Source of the DNA: Tethya wilhelma
Lineage: Eukaryota > Porifera > Demospongiae > Tethyida > Tethyidae
Length of the DNA: 64,000 nucleotides
Reading direction: 5' to 3'
Assembly (NCBI GenBank): GCA_964030475.1
Contig: CAXIPT010000004.1
Coordinates: 844,385-908,384, forward strand
Positions 40,992 to 52,126 of this stretch are shown in pieces (position 1 is the stretch's first letter; each line of letters begins with the position of its first letter). Both the position numbers and the translations under genes were made by a program. The notes below the pieces were generated by a model, which saw only the letters and a list, made by a program, of their open reading frames with translations, was not told the origin of the DNA and did no database searches.

Positions 40992-41711
40992 TCATTGTAT
41001 ATAATTATGTACATCTAGTCCAACTTTATTTAAAAAAACTACGATGTCCTCCAAGCTGTGTTCTTCTGTAAGTTTTTGAATTGTTTCTAACATTATTTGC
41101 TTTGTTTTCTCTTTTTCTATCTCCTTTTCAGTCTCAGCTTTAATCTTACTGATAGCCTGTTGTGTAGCCAGTTCCACTTTCTTTAATTCAATTGTGACAC
41201 TCTCTGCTTTCCTTGTTTCTATCTCAGTTTTCTTAACAGCTGCTTCCTCGGATGCTCTTGCCATTTCCTTTTCAGCTTCTATTTTTGCCTTTTCAATAGC
41301 TAAATTCTCTCTTTTTTCAACTTCGTGTATCTTCAAATCTCTTTCAGCTTCTACCTGAGCTTTTTTCACATTAGCTCTGTATCTTTCCTCTATTTCTGTC
41401 TTTTTAATTTCAGTTGCAGCATCTAATTCAATCTTTTTGAGAGCTTCAGCATGTGATCTCATTGTTCTCTCATTCTCTGCATCTATCTCAGCTCGTTTTA
41501 CCCTCCATTCAGTTTCGAATTCCAGTTCAGTTTTTTTGATAGCTTCTTCACTTGCTATCCGGTTAGTTTCAATCTTGTTTTGAGCTTCAATCTTGGCTAA
41601 TTTTGTGTTCTCCACTTGTTTGGTTATTTGCAGCTGCAGTTCATGGTCTTTACAACATTGTGCTTCAGCAGCTGCTTGACTCCTTTCACATCTGGATAAT
41701 TATGTGTGTGC

Positions 41712-41766
<55 letters not shown>

Positions 41767-43331
41767 NGGTACTCTGCTATGTAAACTACTTACACAGTAC
41801 ACATACAACATACATCAGAACACACTAAAATTCAGTACAGCACTTGATACAATATAAAATAAACAAATATAGTTAACTCTCTTCGTTACTGCACTTTTGT
41901 CTTCACAAGATTTACATTGAGGATAGCACCCATCTTTTGTTTCTAGATTCTCTTCACTACAACAGTATATACAAATTGGGTTGTAGTTCATAGAATAGTA
42001 CAACTTCTCCACTGGGTCATAGCACTGAAGGTCGATCACGAGCACAAACTTCACTTAAATGGAAGGAAGCTGTGGCTGGCTCGCCTATCTCTTCAACAAG
42101 GAACTTAGCGTAAGGACCGAACAAACTTGTGACCTCTAGTACCTTCAAGTCAGAGTCCACCACGTCCAACTTGTCTTTGCTTCTACCAACGTAGGTTGTC
42201 TCCAACTGTAGCCGTGCCGCCGTTTGAGACTGGGGTTCACATTGAACAAATCTTGTCGCTTCCTGATGAAAAAATCCTCGAAAGGTCACATCTGGAGGGT
42301 TTACAGGTTGAATTCGCCAATGGACTAGCGTTTTCGACCTGGTTTTGTTGTACACTGTGAAGTTCAACATCTCTGAGTCTCAAAAACGTGCTGGCTCATA
42401 TGATATATAAATTGCGCATGCGCAGTAGACATAATGGCAAAATGGTGAGTTCCATGCGGGGGTATTAGTGTCATGCGGGCGGGGGATGAGAAACTAATTT
42501 TCAACGAATAGTGGCCTAAAAGTATGAAGAAAAGTGATCCATAGAATAGCATATTTTTAGCCAAAGTTTTTTTGCTTAGAGTAGATCGCTGGATGTATTT
42601 CTACCTATCTATCAGTGTTCACTTTGAATTAGTTTTTGTCGTATTTCAAGACACAGGCACTCACCACTGACAATTTCTCAACTTTGTCAACGCAGATGTT
42701 GGTTGTAAGCTTCTTGATCTAATGAGGTACTACTCGATTAGTTTCTCTACAACTACTAAGTATAAATAGGCTCATAGAAGCTTTTAAGAGATCCTAGAAC
42801 TCGTTTAGCGTTCGATATAAATACGTCATCTATGAACACACCCACAAATCTTCTCAAAGCCACGTGGTTTCACGGCAATAATTACGCGCATGCGCTAATA
42901 GTTTCTGAGCTATGCCAGGATTTTCAGTCCGAGTCATCGCTCGAGCGCGGCCATTTTGGCTACGTGGCCCCAGTACCCACTAGCACTACTTGCGTACTGA
43001 GAGTTGCCCGATCGTGCGCTAGCTGCACCTCGCTAGAACACTGAAAGTCTGAGATAGCGACACTGAGACGCAACAGAGTATTTCTAGTCTAAGCGCTTGT
43101 GTTTTGCAAACTCTGCAGCAAGCTAGCTCGTGATATTATGATCCGCGGGACGTTGCCTAAGTAGCCACTGTAGTCTAATTATTATTATCATCATTGATTG
43201 TAAATCATTGAAATTAGCTGCATGTTAATACAGTAACTATAATTATTATACCTTTCACAAGTTCCATTTGTATGCTTTCTGGACCACCAATGGCTAATTT
43301 TGATTTTGCAATGCTGGCAGTAAAGAGCCAT
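40992..43331 (-). CDS. CxxC-knuckle/coiled-coil protein 3
   Basis: Two exons: 43331-43252 and 41691-40992 (259 aa). Exon 1 encodes MALYCQHCKIKISHWWSRKH. The join gives CERC, completing the two-CxxC knuckle with the same intron position as the paralogues. The rest is a charged coiled coil (KAKIEAEKEMARASEEAAVK and similar) ending SLEDIVVFLNKVGLDV, with no membrane segment. The intron is 1.56 kb and holds a TG repeat, an N (41767), an extra open frame (42017-42370) and one arm of an inverted repeat. It faces a decayed TMA16 copy, as paralogue 1 faces the intact TMA16. Confidence 0.72.
41884..42370 (-). CDS. Unrecognised open frames inside the intron of CxxC gene 3
   Basis: A 117-codon frame from 42370 (MLNFTVYNKTRSKTLVHWRI to SEVCARDRPSVL) overlaps in another frame a second one (CYDPVEKLYYSMNYNPICIY, then CCSEENLETKDGCYPQCKSC). 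The second has CxxC pairs that could bind zinc. A one-base shift near 42020-42050 would join them; the gap is too short for an intron. The amino-acid composition looks protein-like. The region lies between the arms of the 40190/42900 inverted repeat, so it may be cargo of a mobile element. Function is unknown. Confidence 0.4.
42510..43170. repeat. Right arm of the large inverted repeat, plus an extension shared with 61140-61450
   Basis: 42510-42900 is the complement of 40190-40560. It continues (42900-43170) into sequence found inverted at 61140-61450: gcgcggccattttggctacg, ctctgcagcaagctagctcg. The whole therefore looks like one end of a dispersed element present at least three times in the window. 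Confidence 0.7.
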
Positions 43332-43773
43332 AATAATTATATTCTTACACATGCAGTCACATTAGTTTTCTTTACACTGCTTCGAATTTGCCGTCAAATA
43401 TATATTGCCATGCATTTAACATTGTTTACACACTAAGCTCAATTCATTGACTAACTTGTACAGATGGTAACATATGCTGGTATTGTAGATTAAATTTTAA
43501 ACTATTATTCATGCAATGACTTTTATTTTACCTGCAGGAAGATAATATTATAGCATGCATATATGGCTGAATATTGCATTCCAGGAATATCATCAACAAT
43601 TCATGAGTTCCTAGAAGTTAAGAAGAATTGCGGTGAATAACCATAGATTATAGTTATTCATGATCACTGCATGTGTTAACAATTTTTTCATTATTCGTCG
43701 TGACCATATATAAATATAGACTTTGATAGACTCTAGTCTATCGAGCTAGACCCATGGCATTTTTCGTTCCACT

Positions 43774-44333
43774 ATGACTGACATTCGCCATGTTAGTCAT
43801 AGGAAAGGGTCACGATCATTAAAGCGTAAAATGGGTCTAACTCGACAGACTCTTGCCAAAAAGCAATACGTGCGACGCATGCACGTCACCTTTGAACTTT
43901 GGGTCTGTCAAAACAGAAAAGAACTCACAACAATGGTACCATATGATTGTGCGAGCCATTTATACTTACTGTTTACATGCAGTTACTATTCTCAATCTAT
44001 TGTACAACACACTTCATGCATGACAATTAATGTGTTAAACTTTGTTTTCAGCCTCATGCAGTAAAGAAGAGGCTGGAAAGTGTCTCGTCCTCACAAACAG
44101 AAGAAGGTGGTTCACCAAAGCGAGTCCATCACAAAGAGAAAGTTGAAAGGTTAACACAAGACTAGCTCAGCCATATTGAAGTTTGGACGGTGTGAACATC
44201 TGGTGCCAAGTTCCGCCATGTAGCTACTGACACACACACCGTCACAAATTATATGCCATAGCTACCCTTTCACAGGAGAAAAGCTGAGAGACTGAGCTGG
44301 CTGTTTCTAACCAAGTATTAGCTAGCTAGTTTT
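43774..44333 (+). CDS. Possible chimeric transcript: new first exon joined to a frame-shifted TMA16 copy
   Basis: An ATG at 43774 opens a basic frame (MTDIRHVSHRKGSRSLKRKM to RKELTTM) that meets a possible donor (ATG|GTACCA) near 43935. The TMA16-like exon at 44052-44151 follows after a good acceptor and is open in a shifted frame (PHAVKKRLESVSSSQTEEGG). The next piece, 44276 onward, continues RRKAERLSWLFLTKY to a stop at 44333. Either this is a short new gene built on a pseudogene, or the open frames are chance. Confidence 0.3.
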
Positions 44334-46108
44334 ACTATATAGATTTTTAGTGTGTATGTATAACCTGAGGGCAGCTGTATATATTCTCGAGAGCGCAGCC
44401 CGGCCCGAGGCCGGACCGGGGCATACAGCTGCACGAAGGTCAGTTACAATACATCAGTACACACTAAAAACCTATAGTATAGTACAAATGGCTTGTACCA
44501 GAATTATTAATAAAGCCAGCTAATACGCCCTAGGTAGTGTAAATACTCGACATAGTTACAAGTACATGCCGCTCAGTTAAGATTCAAGTGTTCTATTTAG
44601 TGCTCACCAAACTTAGGTCCTTCAAAGAGCCTGCGCTCCGGGCCTGCGCTCCGGGCCCGGGCTCTCTCTCAGTACTAAGGTTACAGGCTGGATTACAGGG
44701 CAAGACATCTCATCTTGTACCGTGCGTATAGTTAGCTAGTACTCACTTCAAAGGCACCCAGCCTGCCTATATATATAAATGGGCAGTGCGGTAAAAAGTA
44801 TTGGAACAAGGTAGGGTCTCAGTTTCGGCACATGACTACTTCATTTTTATTTTTTAACCCTCATATGGATTTTTCAGTGTCGTGTTGCAATAATCTGTAC
44901 ACTATAATAGTACCATAGCTTATCATGATTATTGCATTGAATTGGTTCACTATTATTATAATAATAATTATTTGGCTAAGCAATGGAGTAAACTAAAATA
45001 GACAGGTATACAACCTGCTGGCCAAGAGTTGAGCATAAAAATGAAGTAGTCATGTGCCGAAACTGAGACCCTACCTTGTTCCAATACTTTTTACCGCACT
45101 GCCCATTCCTACACTACTTATTTTTTCAAAATTTTTACTACTTGTTCATTCACTTTTTTCAACACTACAGTGTGGAGACTATCAGAGACTGGTTAGTCCC
45201 TACAAAAAGCTTGAGTCTCAGCTACATGCACTTCATTCTGCTAGAGGCTAGTGCGCATGCGCATAATAATGCCACGTGGATAATGACCTTTGAACTCTAC
45301 CTACAAAGATGGCTGCATTGTAGCACATGAATTTATACACTAAGTTTCAAAAGCTTTCTAGTTTTTGTTCAGGCCTATTTACAATGAAAACGAGTATAAA
45401 GGAACGTACTACCCAAGAAAAGAACTTACTTTGTGGCGTCAAAGTTGGCTCAACACTTTCTGGTTCTCTGGAAATCGTTTTCAAGTAAGTCAGTTAGAAG
45501 GAAGTAAGTAAGTAAGTAAGTTAGGAGAACAAAATTGCACTAGTGTGGCTTCTCGCAAGCGCTCTCTCTGCGAGTGATCAGAAAAGTTTCGGCAAAGTTT
45601 AAGCCTTCCATGCAGTTGGTTTTCTGTAAAGGAGAGCCTCTGAGCAAGTTTGAAGCCTCTACTTTGTGTTGTTAGATTTTTATGGCGATAAATATTTTGT
45701 ATTGTGTCTATGGGACAGTCGGCCCATTCCTACTATACGTACTACCGTACGTATGATAGTGTACATTGGCCATGTACACTGTCTAACCACAAGCTGATGT
45801 ATAATGGAGCCTACAGGCTATTTAGATTCCTCCAAATGCACTGCATGTATTATAGTCTCAATTTGTCATTAACTATGCAAGGCAAATTTATATAAATTTA
45901 ATTGCAGAATCACCTGATTTTACAACACCAAAGCTGTTCAATTAAAACTCAGTTCTTGTAAGTTACTATGTCAACCTCATCATTCTTTGAACTGAATTTA
46001 ATTGTTCTGTGTCCTAGCAGGTTGTGGAAGGGAGAAGAGAATATGTTGCCTAAACTACCTTTGAGAAAGTATTGTAGAACATCAACTAAGAAAATCTTTA
46101 TAACTTGA
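44052..46108 (+). pseudogene. Decayed TMA16 copy
   Basis: Segments match the intact gene at 22185-23471: exon 2 (44052-44151, shifted frame and a deletion), exon 3 (44276-44315), exon 6 (45907-45960, with an insertion before the donor) and exon 7 (46018-46108: gttgtggaagggagaagaga, then the KYCRTSTKK-like end). A fragment of exon 5 (about 44606-44630, ctcaccaaacttaggtcctt) is in the opposite orientation. Exon 4 was not found. An R2 element splits the copy at 44774-45740. The 3' flank to about 46260 also matches the flank of the intact gene. Confidence 0.85.
44774..45760 (+). repeat. Repeat R2 copy inserted in the TMA16 pseudogene
   Basis: Foldback head (44774-44858 against 45037-45118), body with ctggttagtccctacaaaaa, and tail gggacagtcggcccattcct, actatacgtactaccgtacg. 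Confidence 0.75.
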
Positions 46109-46473
46109 CTGTAAGTGTGTATGTATGTACAATCCTGTATGCTTGTGTGTTAAAAGTGCATGAATCAATGTGACTAATTACTTCTTCATAATAATTAATG
46201 TTCTGCAACAGCTTCTACAACAATCAAAGCTCATTAATGTTAATTTTTATTAAATTCACACATTTAATCTATAAATAACAAGATACAGTGTCATGAGTAC
46301 AAAAACACAAGCTGGTTAAGGATTTGTGCACATAATTATATGATACCACATTAAATTTTTTTTATTATAAACAATAAATTATAATATTGATTCCACTCAA
46401 ATCAACTAATATTGACTTTGTTGATTGATCATCAAAAGAAATAAATAGTTAGTTAAACTGAGAGTATAAACCC

Positions 46474-48135
46474 CACCCCTAATCTCTCGGTCCCACTCTT
46501 GACCTCCTGTACTTGGTCATGCATGGCATAGTCTAGGCTTTTACACTAGAATAATTGCAGTAATGAACGTCACTCCATCCATGGCTCCGGCTACCTCATA
46601 TTCTGTACCCGTTTTCTCTTTGGTATGGGTGGGCTATATAGCTCCTATTTTGTAAGAGAGAAAGAATTAAAAATGTACGTACTTGCTAGAGTGCTATATC
46701 AAACATGCACACACACAATGATTATGTCATGCTTAAAAAGAGGAGTAGGTTTTAAATCTTTGAGTAGAAATTAATGATTGATACTGTACCCCATAGCAGA
46801 TAATACATACTGCTCAGTAGCTATGTATATCTATGTGGAAACGAACAGATACATGGGTACAAATGTTTTCACTTTTCAGTAGCTACATTATCAATGTCAC
46901 AGACACTCACTATCACATTTCATACAACCAACATACCTCTTTTCTCTCTGATCCCCATTAACTGGTCCTTGTCTGTGAACAGCTGTGATATCCACTTGAA
47001 CCCCCCTTTGCCCTCAGAGGATCGGTTTATCTTCATCTGCCCACGGACGGAGAAATCACTCGTACTCAAAACGTATTTATAACCATTGTCCAGAAACACA
47101 CTGCTTCCGTCGTACGAGCTCCACATGTAGTCTACTGGCAGGGGGATCAGTCTTGGGAATGGAATAATCTTTGACGTGCATAAGGCAGCCTCTTTGAACT
47201 TGAAACTCATGAAGAGTGGTTCCAGATTCGTCAAAGGTGTAGGCTCTCTGGTCAGTGATTTGAGGAGCAGTGGTAAAAAACTTGCTCTTGAAGAGCTGGC
47301 TAACTTCGTCCGAACAAATCAAAGGCTTTCTTGTTTCCACATTCACACAAACTACAGATCCGGTACTATTCTCTTTGGTATCAAACTTGGCACTTTTATT
47401 ATTAGCAGTTACATTCCCATTCTCCATTCCAGAATGAGAATGTGCATCAACCCTATCATTTCCATTCTGATTCTTCATACTGAAACTGGAACGGGAAAAG
47501 TTCTGACCTGTGACACAGGCAAGGTCTTCAATCATAAACAGCCACAGCGGGTATTGAATTGGAATGGGAAATGTCTTGTACAGTCCAAACCGATTAACAC
47601 TCATGTGACCAAAGTGAGTTGCCACGAATACTTCGTCTTGTTCCGTATCGTTGATCATGCGTATCATTACCTGTTTGGCAGGCAATTCAAGATTAAAACG
47701 AACCTCACGGATGGTTTCAACAGTCGAGAAATAGTCGACGTGCATTTGGTCCTGTAATATATATGTGTGTTTGTGTATACATGAAGTACTTTGGTTCACT
47801 GAAAATGCAAAACTATTATTTTGAGTATTTTCTTCATGATCATAAAGGGTAAGAGGTCGTCAATAAATATTGCTACAAACTTTATAGAGTCTACAAAATG
47901 AACTCAGAAACAAAAGCAGCAGAACCTGCTGACTTGCCTCTGTAAGAGCTACCACGTTGGTGGTGTCACAACCAGTAAACCACTGCACATAAGCTCCACT
48001 GTAGTGCACATCTTCACCTAGCAACCACACTGGATAGGCAGGTGCTTGTCTCTCTCTCAGTCTCTTGTCTGCTGGGTGGACTCCATCAGCTAGGAGGAGA
48101 AGAGAAATCCAAGATAGAAATACTTGCAGCTTCAT
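46474..48135 (-). pseudogene. Secreted-protein gene, frameshifted, with a decayed last exon
   Basis: Exon 1 (48135-47926) starts MKLQVFLSWISLLLLADGVH, a clear signal peptide. Exon 2 (47751-46937) follows in phase. It has about 200 residues with many polar stretches (VRFNLELPAKQVMIRMINDT, ETRKPLICSDEVSQLF), then a one-base shift near 47140. After it another frame carries on (YMWSSYDGSSVFLDNGYKYV, GGFKWISQLFTDKDQLMG) to a donor at 46937. The last exon, intact at 27619-27887 in block A, is here a remnant (46474-46640) with a shifted frame and stop. I do not recognise the family. It is probably inactive unless the shift is a read error. Confidence 0.55.
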
Positions 48136-49844
48136 GTTTTCTTGTGTAGTTTGTCTTTTTCTTCTAGTAGTCCTTTAATTGATAACCTTTTGAGTACCCA
48201 ATTTTCCATTGTTTTCAGAGCATGTGATCAAAATTTTTATGGGCACATGGAAACAAGTTTTATATGGGAGATACTCACTTGACTCTGATGACAGACAGAG
48301 GGATGGAGATGTATGAAGCTATACCTGATGGACAAAGCAAAGCTCTCAACTCCTCTGGAAAAGAAAGCTTAGGCTTGTGGTCATGATGGTGTGTTCAAAA
48401 CAGTGCTCTGCTGGATAAATTGGTTAGCTAGCTATGGTATACCTCTCACACTCATTGTGATACCTGTCAAGTCGTGTGCCCATGAAGTCTAGCAGTACAA
48501 TCCCTTTGCATTGCATTATTATATAATTCTTTGAACACAATACTTTTCCCAAATCAGTCGTGACCTATGCAATGTGAGCTCAGATGATTAGCCATTAATG
48601 ATCATTTTGAAGTGGCCACATGTAAAGCTGGTTCAAGAAAACCTGTTTTATCAACATAGCAAAAGGAAAGAAGCACATATATGTTACTAGAGCCAGCTAA
48701 TTGAAAAGCTGAAGTTGAAAAACTCCTCCACTACATATACCCATTGCACTCCTAGGAAGTTATAGTTAGGTTTTCTATAACTAGAAGACCTTGAGGTTAC
48801 ACACACATGTGCAAGCAAACCCTACAAGGAAAGAAGAGAGTAAAATTGTACCGGCTCTTTTTGTGTGCAGTTGGCAGAGAGCTAGTCCTATGAACTTTTG
48901 TGAGTACATTTGTACCCTTTGCATGTGAGTATCCTTGGAATTTTTCCTGTGCTCATATATTTACCATGACCACACACAAAGAGTTCTCTCTCCCAAGGAG
49001 GAAGTTTTTCCTCCAGCTACAAAGAAGCCTTTAAAGATTATAATTATGATTAACCTTATATAAATATGCCAATAGATATTGTCATTATTGCTGTTAACTA
49101 GTGTTGTGCTCTTCCAAAGTCGTATAGCTGTTTTTGATCAAAGGTTGAGTGTACATATGTGTGTGTGGAAGCTGTTCATATTAAAATTTCCCTTGAGTTG
49201 TGAAGAAAAGTATCTTGCAAAACTGAATCCATTCAATTCTGTAATTTTCTCTGTTAGCTGACTTTGTGACAAACTTATGTACTAAAAATTTGGGAGGAAG
49301 GCACAAATTAACCTCAACACACCACAAAGGGAAATACAAGAGAATACATGTGTACACACACAGGTATGTACTACCTTGTACCTAACCATCCTGTAGCTCT
49401 GCATATGCATGGGAAATTTAATTTTAATTTTAATTTTAATCCTTCTCCATCTTTTCCATAATTGTGATTACTTGTAAGATTTGTTACATTAGTGGTTGCT
49501 ATTTGAGCGGAAATCTAATCGCAACCTGTACGTATTCTATGTATTCTACTGCAGGAGATGAACAGGATATGAAGGTACTGTGGTGGGTATATATTGAGAG
49601 CCACTTGATCCGTTTGCTTCACTTCAGATCACTGAGAAAGTGGAACTGAACCGATTCACCGTATAACATCTGCTTATCTTATCATCTGCTTTTCATCTAC
49701 AAATCGTCCTTATCATATTGAAAAAGATCTTATCAGAAGATATCTCATCTCTGCAAGTAATCAAGCCGTCAACGTGAAGAAATTATTTACAAATATTATT
49801 GCCAAGAGACAAAACTTCAGCAACAGTTACACTTACTTGGAAAC
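48136..49844. other. Intergenic region between divergent genes of block B
   Basis: 1.7 kb with no supported open frame. A short ttttaat repeat (49420-49440) is present. It must hold the promoters of the secreted-protein gene (-) and the LRP-like gene (+). Confidence 0.45.
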
Positions 49845-50626
49845 ATGACCCGTTCTTCCAAGGTTCATCTTTGGTGGATGACAGCTGCCATCTTTTGCCT
49901 AGCTCTCAGAGGTAAGAAAGAAACAATAATTTACAGCTAGGCCAACTAACATCACCTAGTGTATTGCTATATTTTGTTTTAGTTTCAACAAGAGTATGAA
50001 TATGTTTCACTTTCAATCATAACCCTTTTCTCACTGTCTCCTCTCCGTGTAGCCGTTGCCATGCCAACCACCTCCCCAACTCAGCAAGAGATGGACCAAC
50101 AGAGTACGAAATGGACCAACTCCTCCCTGCTCGAAGCTGTCCTACACCAATTCCCCATTCCACTGGATTCCAATGATTCCATTCCAGAGATCAAAGTCAA
50201 TATTGACGTTGGGAGTGAGAATAAGACAGACCATGGACGATATGCTCGCCAGGCGTCACCTTTTGCACCCACTCCAAGTAAGAAAAGAGGTTGTGTTGTT
50301 TTTTTTTGTCTTTTTTTTTATTCCAATATGCAATATAGCTGTAGCTATTATTGTATTCTATAGAAACTACCGTACAGCGGGAAAGTTTTTGTGGTGTCAA
50401 ACTTTAATTTGCGGATGTCTCTAGTCAAGCATTTTTTGCATTTTAAATTCCGCGGATAAGCTGTGCGAGCACGTATATGCATATATGTTGCGGAAAATTT
50501 CGCAAATAAAAATATTTGTGGATGGATCATGAGCTGCAAAAACCACGAAAGTTAAATTCAGCAAAACTTTCCCACCATACAGTGCTTTCTCTAAGTTTCA
50601 TTTTCAGGCTCACTCTTTCTCTCTCT

Positions 50627-50663
<37 letters not shown>

Positions 50664-52093
50664 ATTCAGCCTCCTCTGACTATCTTCTCTTTGCCAACCG
50701 TCGGTTCCTAGTCAGGATCAACCCTGATGGCACTGGAGTGCAGGCCATCAGCCTCACTACTAGCCTAGGAACACCAAATGCTGTTGGAATAGATTACGAT
50801 ATAAGGTATTTGCTATAATTATGAACAATGATTATGTTCACTTATATTATAGCTAATATCCACCATAGAGTGTTGACTATCCTATAGCTTATTTTAGGCT
50901 CCTTGTTTGTGAATACTTTCCATACTGGTTGAAACTGAATGTTATCTCTGTTGTTTTGTAGAAATGATTTGTTGTTTTGGTCGGACGTTCAGTTTCAGAA
51001 GATCTATGTCTCTCATCTCAATGGATCTAACGTCCGTGAACTAGTATCAACTGGGATCACCACACTAGGTATTTCATCAGTGTACGTATGTGTTCATGTT
51101 AAGACATTTATAAGTGTTTGCCTGTAAATACGTAGTCTTTCTGCATGTACTGTATCTTGGTCCAGGAAGGTCGTATCAGGCTGAAATTAATTTGTACCAT
51201 TGCAATCAGCTCAAAGAAAGCTTCAAATGATGTCTAAATATTTTTAACATAGGTTTGATTTTTTACCCAAAATCACTAAAAAAATGCGTGTACTATAGTT
51301 GGGGATATTTTTGTCAAAATTGACAATTTTTGCTTCTGGCACAAAAAGTACAAAACAGATATCATTTGAAAGATCTCTTTGAGCTGATCACAATGGTTTC
51401 AATCCCAGTTTCCTACAACCTTCCTAGACTGAGAAATGCTAAGAAATAATTATCCTAATCATCACGATAGAGTGTGTGAATCCAAAACAGTTTTGTATAT
51501 ACCACCTTCCTAGACTAAACTATAGCTCTGAACTTTCACACACAATTTCATGATCATTCGTGCTAAAGTTAAACACTTTCTCTTTCACAAAAATTAGTAT
51601 AGATAATTATATAAAAATCATTGAATCAGCTGTTCTACACTCCCAGTTTGCTTGTGAACTTTAATTTCATACACAATTTCATTCATTCCTATCCTCTTTA
51701 ATTGTATCAAGCACTTTCACTTTCCTCTTCACTATATCAGACGGCATAGCCTGGGACTGGATCAACCACAAGCTCTACTGGACTGATGCTGGAGATAAGG
51801 ACATTGAGGTCATTGACTTGGTCAGCGGAAACAGGAAGGTCCTCTTCCAAACTGGACCTCTGAGTATGCCACGAGCCATTGTGGTGGACCCCGTCAACAG
51901 GTGATGATGCATGACATTGTAGCTTACATAGCTGGTCTTTACTTACACACACGCACTGGTGTAGGATGGTTGCCATGCCAACCTTGTATGTATATGTATT
52001 TCTCTTTCAAAATGACTGGGCCAACATAGAAATAGCATGTGTGAACTTACTCTGCAAAATTTGCAGTATAAATTTAATTCTGATTTTTGTAAC

Positions 52094-52126
<33 letters not shown>

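Noticed and set aside
42832..43044. 70-codon plus-strand frame near CxxC gene 3
   Set aside because: Lies in a dispersed repeat arm (copy at 61140-61450 is not open) and has no splice support.
47176..47757. 193-codon plus-strand frame over the secreted-protein gene
   Set aside because: Antisense to the exon with correct splice sites and phase. No start context or domain.
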